From positions 1 to 32,193 of the forward strand of contig JAJYDC010000031.1 in NCBI GenBank assembly GCA_021777835.1: 32,193 bases of DNA. The letters run 5' to 3'. The position numbers and the translations under genes are program-made. Source of the stretch: Bacteroidota bacterium (GTDB taxonomy: Bacteria; Bacteroidota; Ignavibacteria; Ignavibacteriales; Ignavibacteriaceae). Positions 1 through 9,285 of the stretch are shown here, piece after piece; the stretch's first letter is position 1, and each line of letters begins with the position of its first letter. The notes beneath the pieces were generated by a model. It saw only the letters and a program-made list of their open reading frames with translations, was not told the DNA's origin and ran no database searches.

Positions 1-120
1 AAAAATCCGTGTTGTGTATGCTTTTTCATTGCTTGGATACTCATCTTCTTTATTGTTATTGGGTTTATTAATATAACAATATTTCTTTGACTTCTACTTT
101 ATTTTATTTAGTTTTTAGAA

Positions 121-1281
121 GTGCCCAATAGTTACCCAACCTTTGGAATTCCAACTCCAGGCGATACTTATGGCCGGAATAGTATTTACGGCAATATTTC
201 AAATGTTAATGTTGGAATTTCCTATCCCACAATAGCTAGCGGTCTTTATGGCTGTTATAATTGGTGGGGCAGTAGTAATCCTAATACTACATTATTCTCA
301 GTGGGCTCTGCATCATATTTCTATTATACTCCTTATGAATCAAGTGATCCATGGTATGGCTTTCCCCTGCCTTCGACAAAACAGTTACCCGTTGTCGACC
401 CAAGTGTAAAATTAGAAAATCAGATTGCAGGCATTCAAGACTCAAAGCTGATTGTTGATCCGAACAGTTCTGATGAAGTTTCGGGTATTACGGACTCTCT
501 TTTTATCGGCCTTGCCCTAAGGGAAGATAATAAATTGAACGAGGCAAAAGATTTCTTTATATTGTATTTAAAACAACACCCCGAGAATCAAGCGGCATAT
601 ACATATCTTTATAGTTGTGCAGACAGTAGCACAACTCCAGATATTATAAACTTTTTCAAATCACTTCCCCCAAAAGCATCGAAAGCGCAAAAACTGTTGC
701 TTTCATATTTATATCTTAAACAAGGGAACGTTGATTTGGCAAAAAAAGTAAATGCTATGATAATTGCAGATAATTCGAATACACGGCTAGCAGTAAGGGC
801 AACGCTTAATAACTTTTATATTGCTCTTTATAACGAGAATGATGTAAATACATCTTCAAATTTATTAAATGAAGTAGAAAATCAAGCAAGCTTGTCTACT
901 CCGGTGGAGATTTCAACAGCAGAAGATGATTATAATCATTATGGCAATATGCTAGCAATCAAGAACGGTTCAGCGCTTCCGAAAATACAACAAATGAAAG
1001 CAGAAATAGATAGTGCCACAACTTATTCTCTATCGCAGAACTATCCAAATCCATTTAACCCGTCTACTGTGATAAGTTTTGTAGTTCCCAACAATGGATT
1101 TGTTACATTAAAAATTTATGATTTACTTGGAAGAGAAGTTAAGACATTAGTTAATGAGTACAAGTCTCAAGGGAAATATTCCGTAAGTTTTGGTGCTTCT
1201 CATCTTGCAAGCGGAGTTTATTTTTATCAATTGAAGGCGGGTAATTATTCATCGATAAAAAAAATGGTATTACTCAAATAA
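121..1281 (+). CDS. T9SS-sorted secreted protein, probably a 5'-truncated remnant
   Basis: The frame encodes 386 residues. Residues 302-386 form a type IX secretion C-terminal sorting domain, with NYPNPFNPST near residue 307, LKIYDLLGREV in the middle and a final GVYFYQLKAG...KKMVLLK. This domain normally directs a protein through the outer membrane and is then removed. Residues about 120-260 look helical and TPR-like (EAKDFFILYLKQHPENQAAY). The first 80 residues contain an NWWGSSNP phrase, typical of the last turns of a right-handed beta-helix in secreted Ignavibacteria proteins. The start shown is a GTG with no Shine-Dalgarno and no signal peptide, and an in-frame TAG lies at 109-111. A T9SS client needs a Sec signal, so this is probably the 3' end of a longer beta-helix gene that lost its front. 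The sorting domain is certain; whether the gene works is not. Confidence 0.7.
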   Translation: MPNSYPTFGIPTPGDTYGRNSIYGNISNVNVGISYPTIASGLYGCYNWWGSSNPNTTLFSVGSASYFYYTPYESSDPWYGFPLPSTKQLPVVDPSVKLENQIAGIQDSKLIVDPNSSDEVSGITDSLFIGLALREDNKLNEAKDFFILYLKQHPENQAAYTYLYSCADSSTTPDIINFFKSLPPKASKAQKLLLSYLYLKQGNVDLAKKVNAMIIADNSNTRLAVRATLNNFYIALYNENDVNTSSNLLNEVENQASLSTPVEISTAEDDYNHYGNMLAIKNGSALPKIQQMKAEIDSATTYSLSQNYPNPFNPSTVISFVVPNNGFVTLKIYDLLGREVKTLVNEYKSQGKYSVSFGASHLASGVYFYQLKAGNYSSIKKMVLLK

Positions 1282-1291
1282 GACCAGTTAT

Positions 1292-1339
1292 CTATATAAT
1301 AAAATTAGAGTCGCATGGCGCGGCTATAATTTTATATAG
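1292..1339 (+). terminator. hairpin after the T9SS gene, possible terminator
   Basis: A long imperfect stem begins 11 bases after the stop codon. ATAAAATTA (1299-1307) pairs with TAATTTTAT (1327-1335). The inner stem 1308-1314 pairs with 1320-1326, with one mismatch and one G-T pair, around the loop ATGGC. An outer CTAT/ATAG pairing extends it. There is no clear T-tract afterwards, so it may act as an RNA 3'-end stabiliser rather than a classical Rho-independent terminator. Confidence 0.45.
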
Positions 1340-1864
1340 TATTATATCCTACAGAAGGTTTGTCAAAGTAGAAATACCATTCATGTTAACAAACAATTTT
1401 CAATAATAAACTGATAGTAAAATTAGTTTGGCCTATTTTGCAATTCTTTTTTGTACGAATGCATTTACTTTTTCCTCTACCTCTCATTTTTTATATACGA
1501 ATTCCTTTTAATAAAGTGGTTTCAATTTGTTCTGTAATTAGAAAATGATTAATATAAATTCGATCAATAAAAAGAAAATAGTGGAAGAATATTCAGTGAT
1601 GGCGTGAAATTGTTCCATTTTAATTTTTGTCAGGAGCCAAAAGTATTCCTCAGTAGGGTCCTAAAGATTTCTCACCTATAATTATACAAGGAGCGCATTA
1701 GTTTATCAAGCTATTTAAAGTAATTTTTGCCGTTTATTTTATTGAATTGAAACAAACGGAATAAAGATGGCATACAAAAGGATAATTAATATGGAAGTAC
1801 TTGATATAATAAGACGTTCTTTCGATTCTCAGAGCATCAGTTAAAAAATAGTTGCTAACCTGGG

Positions 1865-1904
1865 CCCTAGCATGAATGCTGGAGTTACTGCATCAATGCT
1901 AGGG
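1865..1904. repeat. inverted repeat, cruciform-capable stem-loop
   Basis: CCCTAGCAT (1865-1873) is the exact reverse complement of ATGCTAGGG (1896-1904). Inside it, ATGC (1876-1879) pairs with GCAT (1890-1893) after a 2-base mismatch, leaving a loop of about 10 bases. Each arm is also partly self-complementary (AGCATGAATGCT; GCATCAATGC). It stands alone in a gene-free interval between convergent genes. It could be a terminator, a REP-like element or the trace of a mobile element; no T-tract supports termination. Confidence 0.5.
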
Positions 1905-1984
1905 TACAGTATGACATAGCTTGCGTAAGGTGAATCAACAAGTAATTAGAGTACAATTGTTGATATTGCAGTGTCTATAGAATT

Positions 1985-3085
1985 TTAAACATTAAACAGA
2001 AAGTGCATGACATCTCCGTCATGAACAACATAGTCTTTGCCTTCCACACGCATAACACCAGCAGATTTACAGGCGGATTCTGATTTATATGTAATATAAT
2101 CATTATAGCCGATTACTTCTGCACGAATAAATCCTTTTTCAAAATCTGTATGAATCACTCCTGCGGCTTGTGGAGCTCTCCAGCCACGATGAATCGTCCA
2201 GGCCCTTACTTCTTTAGGTCCTGCAGTAAAATAACTAATTAAGCCTAGTGTATGGAAGCCAGTGCGTATAATTTTTTCAAGACCGCTTTCTTTAACACCG
2301 TATGAGGCAAGAAATTCTTCACGCTCTTCATCTTCAAGCCCAACTAATTCTTCTTCTACTTTAGCAGATATTTTTACCCAATCGGCTCCTTTAGATTCGG
2401 CATAACTTTTTAAAGATTTAACGTAATCGTTATCTTCAGCTAAACTTCCCTCATTAACATTGGCGCAATAGATCATATTTTTTGCGGTCATTAGACGGAG
2501 TTCATTAAAAATTTCTTTTATTGATTCTTTATCTTTTTCGGGAAATGATAACGCGGGGTTTCCTTGATTCATAAAATTCAATAGGGCTTCGGCATCTTCT
2601 GCAGCAGCTTTAGCATTCTTATCTCCCTTTGCCATTTTTTGAAGACGATCTATCTTTTTTTCGAGAGTTTGTACGTCGGCAAGGATTAGTTCAGTTTCAA
2701 TTACTTCAATATCGCGAAGAGGGTTGATGCTGCCGTCAACGTGGACAATATCATTATCCTCAAAACATCTTACCACATGCAGGATTGCCTCGGTTTCGCG
2801 AATGTTTGTTAGAAACTGATTACCGAGTCCTTCGCCTTTACTGGCTCCTTTAACAAGTCCAGCAATATCGACAAAATCCACAGTTGAGTTTACAAGACGT
2901 GCAGGATTAACAAGGACGGCCAATTTATTTATCCTTTCATCAGGCACAGGTACTATTGCCTTATTCGGTTCGATAGTGCAAAAAGGATAATTTGCTGCCT
3001 CCGCGTTTTGTGCTTTGGTAAGCGCATTAAATAAGGTGGACTTACCAACATTTGGCAGACCTACTATTCCGATACTTAGACCCAT
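1985..3085 (-). CDS. ychF: YchF/OLA1-family ribosome-associated ATPase
   Basis: The product is a 366-residue TRAFAC-class P-loop protein of the Obg-related YchF family, the usual full length. The P-loop GLPNVGKST is at residues 9-17, and the DxxG switch II motif DIAG is at 73-76 followed by the [10 protein letters not shown] loop. The G4 position reads NVNE (209-212) instead of NKxD; this is known in the family to favour ATP over GTP. A coiled-coil helical insert (about 130-170) and a C-terminal TGS domain (about 280-366) follow. Members bind ribosomes and act in translation and stress responses. GGAG lies about 10 bases before the ATG. A 104-bp gap separates it from the upstream peptidase gene, so it may have its own promoter. 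Identification is secure. Confidence 0.96.
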   Translation of the reverse strand: MGLSIGIVGLPNVGKSTLFNALTKAQNAEAANYPFCTIEPNKAIVPVPDERINKLAVLVNPARLVNSTVDFVDIAGLVKGASKGEGLGNQFLTNIRETEAILHVVRCFEDNDIVHVDGSINPLRDIEVIETELILADVQTLEKKIDRLQKMAKGDKNAKAAAEDAEALLNFMNQGNPALSFPEKDKESIKEIFNELRLMTAKNMIYCANVNEGSLAEDNDYVKSLKSYAESKGADWVKISAKVEEELVGLEDEEREEFLASYGVKESGLEKIIRTGFHTLGLISYFTAGPKEVRAWTIHRGWRAPQAAGVIHTDFEKGFIRAEVIGYNDYITYKSESACKSAGVMRVEGKDYVVHDGDVMHFLFNV

Positions 3086-3189
3086 TTGGAGGCTCCGGAT
3101 AATTAATAAAATAGTTTATTCTATGAAAATATTATAAGAATAGGAATTTACTTGCAAAAACCAAAGACTAGCATTTGCCCAACCTTTAG

Positions 3190-5214
3190 TTAATTCTCAT
3201 ATTGCAAAAATGAATATTTTTCGGCATAATAAAGCATTTGCTCAGTAAAGTCTTCAGGATAACTAATGTTTACGTTGACAATTTTTCCATCTCGATATTC
3301 CGGCGTAAGAACCGGATTAATAAATCCACGGTAAGGAGCAATATTTAATTTTGCATATCTCTCTTTAACTTCCTTGTGGAGTTCCGGGTCAACGTTTACA
3401 CTATAAGTTTCAATCAAATACTTTGCTTTTTCATAATCTCCTTCGGAGGTTATTCTTTGAATCTCTTTCAGTAGCTCGCCAAAGATTATTCTAAGCTTAT
3501 CAAAATCGTTTATAACAAAAAAGGTTTTGCCGTTTCTTATTTTCTTTTCTATAACATCCGTTTCAATTTGTTTATTAGACAAGTTGGTTCCTGATATATT
3601 CTTACTTCTGCCTTTTTCGTAAGCCCATTTAGAAATAAGCTGGCGGTTACGCATGTGAGATTCTTCAATATTGTCTCCAAACTCAATTCTATATAGCTGG
3701 AGCATCAAACCATTTCGGATATATTTTTCAATACCTGCCTTCACAGCTTCAAAATTAGGAAGCAGTCCAAGCTCGAGCAATTTTTTATCAGACAGATAAT
3801 AAAGAGCAACTAAGTCTGCACGAGTTTCTTCAATTGCGGATGCATAATTCTTTAGGGTTTGCTTCGGCGTTCCAACTCCGGGGTTTATTTGTCCGGAGCC
3901 ATGCCCAATTACTTCATGTAAATCGGTGTGAATGTTATCAGCAAGGGGTGCATACTTTTTAGCTCGCTCAATTTCTTCATCATTAAAACAAAATTCATGC
4001 AGCAACTTTTCGGAACCGGCTTTTTCGTATGCATAAACAATGTTGCCAAGATTAACTGATTTGGAGCCATATTCTTTTCGTATCCAATTAGCATTGGGAA
4101 GATTTATACCAATTGGGGTAGAGGGGGAAGCATCTCCCGCTTCAACGACAACAGTAATTACCTTTGCTGAAATACCCACGCAATTTTTCTTTTTGAATCG
4201 ATCATCAATGGGAGAATTATCTTCAAACCATTGTGCATTATCGCTTATTGCTTTTATTCTTTTCGTTGCTTCAATGTCCTTTATCGAAACAATTCCCTCA
4301 TAAGCACCTCGATAACCGAGCGGGTCGCCATAAACCTCAATAAATCCGCTAACTATGTCAACATTACTGTCGGTGTCTTTAAGCCATGCAATATTATATT
4401 CGTCAAATAACGTTAAATCACCAGTTCTATAAAACTCAACAAGTTTATTTAACGCTAATTTCTGAGTTTCATTTTCAGAAATTTCACAAGCCTTTTCCAA
4501 CCAATAGATTATCTTCTCTATTGCCGGAGAATACATTCCGCCGACTTTCCAGACCTTTTCTTTAATCTCTTCATTTTCTTTTACAAGCTTTGAATTTAAC
4601 CCGTAGGAGATTGGCTTATCGGAATTTTTATTTTCGATTAGCGAATAATAATTTTCAACTTCTTTTTGAGTTAATCCTTCATAATAATTATTGGCGGAGG
4701 TTTTAATTACATCATTATTTGAATCAAGATTTACTCTTTGTGCATCAACGGTAGGATGAAAAATTATGGGGGTTATTTCTTCGAGGAACTCTTTGATTGT
4801 TTGGTTTGGGATTAAGGGGAATTCCTTGGTGCCTGAATTGAGAATCAGATCCTTAAAATATTCTTGTGAGATTTCAGGAATAAATTTCTTGGTTGAATAA
4901 TGGTGATGAATACCGTTTGAGAACCAAACCCGTTTAGTATAGATTAAGAATTTGCTGAAGTCGGTGGATTTTCTATCACCAGCAAAGGATTTAACAATTG
5001 TATCGAGAGTTCTTTTAATTTTTAGATTGTGCTTATAGTTTTGATCGAATATTATTTCTCTTCCAGATAGAGCAGCTTCGTATAAATAATAGGCAAGCGT
5101 TTTTTCATTCAGTGAAATCGTTTCAAACCCCGGAACCTGATAGCGGAGGATTTCAATATCTGCAAATTTATCAGCACTAAACTTAAAATTATCTTCTTTA
5201 TGGGGCATAGTCAT
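3190..5214 (-). CDS. dipeptidyl-peptidase III-like zinc peptidase (family M49)
   Basis: The 674-residue length matches bacterial M49 enzymes. The defining HEXXGH motif is present as HEVIGH (433-438): His433 and His438 should bind zinc and Glu434 should be catalytic. The second motif EETRAD (462-467) supplies the third ligand, probably Glu463. The stretch NLPNANWIRKEYGSKSVNLG (371-390) also fits the family. These enzymes remove dipeptides from the N-terminus of short peptides. I see no signal peptide, so it is probably cytoplasmic. It is the last gene of a tight minus-strand group: the HAD phosphatase gene ends 13 bases upstream of its start, with two M16 proteases before that. This suggests a shared role in peptide turnover (inference). 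Met3 is an alternative start. Confidence 0.93.
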   Translation of the reverse strand: MTMPHKEDNFKFSADKFADIEILRYQVPGFETISLNEKTLAYYLYEAALSGREIIFDQNYKHNLKIKRTLDTIVKSFAGDRKSTDFSKFLIYTKRVWFSNGIHHHYSTKKFIPEISQEYFKDLILNSGTKEFPLIPNQTIKEFLEEITPIIFHPTVDAQRVNLDSNNDVIKTSANNYYEGLTQKEVENYYSLIENKNSDKPISYGLNSKLVKENEEIKEKVWKVGGMYSPAIEKIIYWLEKACEISENETQKLALNKLVEFYRTGDLTLFDEYNIAWLKDTDSNVDIVSGFIEVYGDPLGYRGAYEGIVSIKDIEATKRIKAISDNAQWFEDNSPIDDRFKKKNCVGISAKVITVVVEAGDASPSTPIGINLPNANWIRKEYGSKSVNLGNIVYAYEKAGSEKLLHEFCFNDEEIERAKKYAPLADNIHTDLHEVIGHGSGQINPGVGTPKQTLKNYASAIEETRADLVALYYLSDKKLLELGLLPNFEAVKAGIEKYIRNGLMLQLYRIEFGDNIEESHMRNRQLISKWAYEKGRSKNISGTNLSNKQIETDVIEKKIRNGKTFFVINDFDKLRIIFGELLKEIQRITSEGDYEKAKYLIETYSVNVDPELHKEVKERYAKLNIAPYRGFINPVLTPEYRDGKIVNVNISYPEDFTEQMLYYAEKYSFLQYEN

Positions 5215-5227
5215 TTTTAGAATTTGA

Positions 5228-5839
5228 TTAAATGATGTGTTTTTCTTTTAAATCAGACATAAGCTTTTCATAACCAAGGAACTGAACCGCATCCCAACCA
5301 GATTTTTGAGCTCCTTCTACATATTCTGCTACATCATCAATAAAGATATGTTCTTCCGGAGGATAATTTGTAAATGCTTCTACGGCGCGATAGATTTTTT
5401 CTTCGGGCTTTACAGCACCAACTTCATAGGATAAGATTAGCTTATCGAAATATTTTAAGAATTCATTATCCTTCCATCCAAATTCCCGATGAATCGAATT
5501 TGTATTGGAAAGTAAGACAAGTTTGTATTTATCTTTTAGCTTTGGAAGCAGCGCGACTACGTCTTGGTTAATGGTAAATATTTGAGAAAAATATTGGCAA
5601 AATGTATTGCCATCAATTTTGTGCTCAAGAACCTCTAGCATTTTTTGTATAAAATCATTTTCAGAGATATCGCCTCGCTCAAATTGGCGATGAATATCAT
5701 AATTATTTTTATAGTAAGCCGCAAATTTATCGCCGAGCTGAGGTTTAATTGCATTAAATCTTTCGGTCATTAAACTATAATTAAAAGGAATAAGAACATT
5801 ACCTAAATCAAAAACAATTGCAGAATATTTTTTCATCAT
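5228..5839 (-). CDS. HAD-superfamily phosphatase, YihX-like (subfamily IA)
   Basis: HAD hydrolase fold: motif I FDLGNVL (nucleophile Asp near residue 11), motif II LLSNTN, Lys in the VKPEEKIY segment, and motif IV FIDD near the C-terminus. The overall pattern resembles E. coli YihX, an alpha-glucose-1-phosphate phosphatase. As in YihX, Gly replaces the usual second Asp of motif I (DxGN rather than DxDG). The substrate cannot be read from sequence. I chose the ATG at 5839 (203 residues), which puts motif I at the usual distance from the N-terminus. The ATG at 5836 is equally possible, and a TTG at 5860 would add seven unconserved residues. It lies between the M16 genes and the M49 peptidase in a likely operon. 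Confidence 0.85.
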   Translation of the reverse strand: MMKKYSAIVFDLGNVLIPFNYSLMTERFNAIKPQLGDKFAAYYKNNYDIHRQFERGDISENDFIQKMLEVLEHKIDGNTFCQYFSQIFTINQDVVALLPKLKDKYKLVLLSNTNSIHREFGWKDNEFLKYFDKLILSYEVGAVKPEEKIYRAVEAFTNYPPEEHIFIDDVAEYVEGAQKSGWDAVQFLGYEKLMSDLKEKHII

Positions 5840-5883
5840 TAATCTTTCGTCATTTTCCAAAATCTCTTATTAACAGCAGCATT

Positions 5884-7947
5884 TTACTTTGGTTCAAAAA
5901 TATTATCCTTCAATCCGGTATTCACTTTGATAGAAGTAACAACAAAATCAAGGTGTTGTGGACCAAGAGTTTGCTTAAGAGAAAAAGGATACTTGACTCC
6001 ATCCACATCACGGTAGTCATCAAAAAAAGTATCCTGAGTAAAGGTGCCCTGGGGAACAGTAATAGCTTTTGATTCTTTAACTTTTAACCATGTTTGTGTA
6101 TCATAATATTGAATCCACTTTGTTCCTGAAGGCAGAATCATATCAATTTTATAAGCCTCTTTTCCATTAACTTTTTCAATGTCTTCTAATTTCAATTTTA
6201 TGCCGGATGTTCTGATATGAGTAAGCAAATCAAGCATCGATTCATATCTTAATTTTTCAAGTTCGCTTCCTTTAACTTCAATTGACCTTCCTGAAATTTT
6301 CATTAGGCCAGTTTTGCCGTTAAAATAGATATCTTGCTTCATTGCGCCAGCAGACACTTCCTGCATCATTTTATCCGGGGCTTTCTGATATATCACCATA
6401 GACACAGCCATGCCCTGAACGCTTCCAGTCATTTCTGTTGTTCTATCCTTTACCTTTCGCAGGTTTTCTTTTCCACCGATTGCATCAATATAATGATCGA
6501 TTACTTTTTCTGCAGTAAGTCCCTCCGGTATAGTGCTTTTAGTTGTATCTACAATATTTCCAAAAGTATCGTAATATTTAACCGGACCAAAGTGAGCCAA
6601 ACCTTTAGCAACTTGATCAGCATTGCCCACGACAAGGACATACGAGTTATCCGGCAGTATATATTTGTCTGCTTCTTTCTTAATATCTTCAGGTGATACA
6701 TCTGCAATATTTTTTAAATAGTTTTCGTAATAGTCTTGAGGTAAATTGTATTTTGCAATATTGATAGCAAAGGCAGCTATTGTTTGGGGCTGTTCTAACG
6801 AAATTGCAAAATTCCCGGAGATGTAATTTTTGGCTCTTTGCAGTTCATCCATAGAAACTTTTTCTTTTCTAATGCGGTTCATTTCAAATAATATTCGTGC
6901 AACAGAACTATCTGTAACATCGTTTCTAACATTTGCAGAAGCATCAAAAGAGCCTACTTGCTCATCTGAAGATAATCCGGAGTATGCGCCGTAAGTATAT
7001 CCATGATTTTCCCTTAAATCCTGAAATAATCTAAAGGAATCACCACCTAAGATAGTATTCATTACGCCGGCACTTATTATGTCTTTACTTCCGGGTAATA
7101 ACTGCACGGGATAAGTAATATTTATTGATGATTGAACGGCATTTGGCCTATCGACTATAACAACCTCTCTTTGTGAGGGCGGCTCAGGGGTTTTATAAGT
7201 AAACTTTGGAATGTTCCCTTTTTGCCAGTCTCCAAAATATTTTTCAACTAAAGATTTCGCTTCATCATTTGAAATATCGCCAACAACCGCAAGGTAAGAA
7301 TCATTGGGATGAAAATATGTAGAATAATAATCTTCACATTTTTTAAGAGAAATATTTTGAATTGTTTTCTCTGTCATCACTTCACCGTAGGGATAATTTT
7401 TCCCGTATCTAAGGACATCGCCCACTACGCCAGAGATAGCATCGGGGTCGTCTTTGGAAGCTTCTAGATCAGATTTCATCCTTAGCTTAATCTTATCTAA
7501 TTCAGATTGTTTAAACACAGAATTTTTAACGATATCGGACATAAGGTCAAGCAAAGTAGCTGCGTGATCTTTAAGTGCCATTGCAAATACCCCTTTTGAA
7601 GAGGTTGATAACGAAGCACCTATGAAATCCACCTGGTTATCTATTTGATCTTTTGTTCTTGTTTTTGTCCCAGTACCTAATAGCTTTCCAACGGCAGAAA
7701 TATAGCCTGTTTCATCACCCTGCAAAATCGGTGTTCTATTTATAACTAAATAAAAGGCAACACGAGGAAGTTTGTCGTTTTCAATAACAAAAACTTTTAA
7801 GCCGTTCGGAAGCTCAAAGGTATCATACTTGCCGAGTTGAATGGCCGGCGCTGGTCCTGGTTTTGGAGGTTTTGAGCGATCTATCTGGGAAAAAGATGTC
7901 GAAGCAAACCCAGCCAAAAGCATCATAATTAAAATTCTTCTTAGCAT
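5884..7947 (-). CDS. M16 (pitrilysin-like) paralogue without the zinc motif, with extra C-terminal domain
   Basis: The 687-residue protein has a signal peptide (residues 1-20, ending SFSQ), so it should be periplasmic or attached to the outer membrane. Two M16 half-domains follow (about 42-260 and 265-470). Where active members have HxxEH, this one reads ISAVGK (83-88), so both His and the Glu are absent and it should not be proteolytic. This is typical of the non-catalytic partner in two-gene M16 pairs. Residues about 495-687 form a separate domain (AEKVIDHYIDAIGG..., then beta-rich with YDTQTWLKVK) resembling the LolA-like lipoprotein-binding fold; that is a fold-level guess. The ATG follows the stop codon of the catalytic M16 gene with no gap, and its GGAGGG lies inside that gene. 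Confidence 0.9.
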   Translation of the reverse strand: MLRRILIMMLLAGFASTSFSQIDRSKPPKPGPAPAIQLGKYDTFELPNGLKVFVIENDKLPRVAFYLVINRTPILQGDETGYISAVGKLLGTGTKTRTKDQIDNQVDFIGASLSTSSKGVFAMALKDHAATLLDLMSDIVKNSVFKQSELDKIKLRMKSDLEASKDDPDAISGVVGDVLRYGKNYPYGEVMTEKTIQNISLKKCEDYYSTYFHPNDSYLAVVGDISNDEAKSLVEKYFGDWQKGNIPKFTYKTPEPPSQREVVIVDRPNAVQSSINITYPVQLLPGSKDIISAGVMNTILGGDSFRLFQDLRENHGYTYGAYSGLSSDEQVGSFDASANVRNDVTDSSVARILFEMNRIRKEKVSMDELQRAKNYISGNFAISLEQPQTIAAFAINIAKYNLPQDYYENYLKNIADVSPEDIKKEADKYILPDNSYVLVVGNADQVAKGLAHFGPVKYYDTFGNIVDTTKSTIPEGLTAEKVIDHYIDAIGGKENLRKVKDRTTEMTGSVQGMAVSMVIYQKAPDKMMQEVSAGAMKQDIYFNGKTGLMKISGRSIEVKGSELEKLRYESMLDLLTHIRTSGIKLKLEDIEKVNGKEAYKIDMILPSGTKWIQYYDTQTWLKVKESKAITVPQGTFTQDTFFDDYRDVDGVKYPFSLKQTLGPQHLDFVVTSIKVNTGLKDNIFEPK

Positions 7948-9285
7948 TTATTTTCCCTCCTTATTCTGTAGGGCTTTTGGCAAATAAAAAAGCACGACTC
8001 TATTTTCTTTTTTAAGGTATTCATTCGCAACTCTTTGTATATCCTGCTTAGTAACATCTAAGTAGCGTTGGATGTTTGAATTGATAAGGTCAGTGTTTCC
8101 ATAAATAACATGATACTCGGCAAGGTTTTCAGCAATCCCAGCATCGGTAGAAACTGCGCTAACAGCTCTAGACTCTATTAGGTTTTTTAATTTCTGCAAT
8201 TCTTCATCTGAAATTAAAGTATTTTTCACTTTTGCTATTTGATCGTCGATAGAGTTTTCCAAGTCACTTGCATTTACACCTGTGTTTGCAATACCAAGCG
8301 AAATAAATAATCCCGGTGCTTCAAGTCCAAATGAAAAAGCCTCCACGTCGACTGCTTTCTGCTCGCTATCTACGACGGCCTTATAAAGGCGGGAGCTTTT
8401 TCCAACTGCAAGAAGCGTCGTAAGCATATCAAGCGGATAAAAATCTTTTGTTCCTATTGCGGGGATATGATATGCTTCAATTACCGCCGGAAGTCTGATG
8501 TTATCATAGACAGTATCAACAACCTCGGCTGTTTGGGGCGGTTCTACAACATCCGGGCGATATATTTTTTTTGTTCCTTTGGGAATATCGCCAAAATATT
8601 CTTTAATTAATTCTTTAGTCTTTTCAATATTTATATCACCGGAAATTGATAAGGTGGCATTTTGAGGCACATAGTATGTATGATAAAAATTTATAAATTC
8701 AGACAGGGTAGCTTTGTCAATATATTGAACAGACCCTATCGGCACCCATTTGTATGGATAGACTTTGTAGGCATACTTAAAAATATTTTCAAACACACTA
8801 CCGTATGGCTGATTATCAAAGCGTTGTTTTCTTTCTTCTTTAACCACTTTACGTTGAGTTTCGACAGACATGCTGTCTATTTTTAGGTGCAGCATTCGTT
8901 CAGATTCCATCCACAAGCCAAGTGATAGCTGGTTAGAGGGCAGAATTTCATAATATAGGGTTCTATCTTGAGTTGTGTTCGCATTTAACTGACCGCCTGC
9001 ATTTTGAATCATCTTATAGTATTCACCCCGGGGAATATATTTAGATCCAGAGAACATAAGGTGTTCAAAAAAATGTGCGAAGCCGGTTCTATCCGGTTTT
9101 TCATTTTTTGATCCTACATGATATAAAACCGCAATAGCAACTATCGGGGTAGATTTATCTTGATGAAGGATTACATGCAATCCATTGTCAAGATCATACT
9201 CTGTGAAATTTATTTTAACCTGGGAGAAGCCAGGAGAAATTAGTATTAAGAACAACAGAATTGTCCATGCAAATTTCCTATACAT
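7948..9285 (-). CDS. M16 family zinc protease (catalytic subunit)
   Basis: The 445-residue protein has a signal peptide (residues 1-21, MYRKFAWTILLFLILISPGFS). The inverted zinc motif HFFEH is at 71-75: His71 and His75 bind zinc and Glu74 is the catalytic base. The KEERKQRFDN segment (149-158) supplies the third ligand, Glu150 or Glu151. The second half-domain (about 230-440) includes the RLYKAVVDSEQKA segment typical of the family. The length of about 440 fits a single-chain half-clamp that pairs with a second subunit, and the directly following gene encodes an M16 protein without the zinc site. The pair probably degrades peptides in the periplasm. An AAGGA lies about 10 bases before the ATG. 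It is the first gene of the likely four-gene operon ending at 3190. Confidence 0.95.
   Translation of the reverse strand: MYRKFAWTILLFLILISPGFSQVKINFTEYDLDNGLHVILHQDKSTPIVAIAVLYHVGSKNEKPDRTGFAHFFEHLMFSGSKYIPRGEYYKMIQNAGGQLNANTTQDRTLYYEILPSNQLSLGLWMESERMLHLKIDSMSVETQRKVVKEERKQRFDNQPYGSVFENIFKYAYKVYPYKWVPIGSVQYIDKATLSEFINFYHTYYVPQNATLSISGDINIEKTKELIKEYFGDIPKGTKKIYRPDVVEPPQTAEVVDTVYDNIRLPAVIEAYHIPAIGTKDFYPLDMLTTLLAVGKSSRLYKAVVDSEQKAVDVEAFSFGLEAPGLFISLGIANTGVNASDLENSIDDQIAKVKNTLISDEELQKLKNLIESRAVSAVSTDAGIAENLAEYHVIYGNTDLINSNIQRYLDVTKQDIQRVANEYLKKENRVVLFYLPKALQNKEGK
7955..7960 (-). promoter_or_regulatory. strong Shine-Dalgarno GGAGGG inside the upstream M16 gene
   Basis: On the minus strand GGAGGG lies 7 bases before the ATG at 7947, within the last codons of the catalytic M16 gene, whose TAA abuts that ATG. 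This arrangement implies translational coupling and roughly matched amounts of the two M16 subunits. Confidence 0.75.

Larger units (their letters stand above)
1282..1984. other. gene-free interval of about 700 bp
   Basis: No reading frame here has a recognisable product, and I see no tRNA-like or rRNA-like sequence. The interval separates the T9SS remnant (plus) from the 3' end of ychF (minus), so two genes converge on it. It contains a hairpin just after the first gene, a GC-containing inverted repeat at 1865-1904, and a weak 8-bp inverted repeat at 1934-1941/1957-1964 near the ychF stop. It could be decayed sequence left by loss of genes, but I cannot identify the source. Confidence 0.6.

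Noticed and set aside
6334-6696. 120-residue plus-strand open frame
   Set aside because: It lies wholly opposite the M16 gene, is rich in His, Ser, Phe and Cys in a way typical of reverse-complement frames, and has no recognisable domain.
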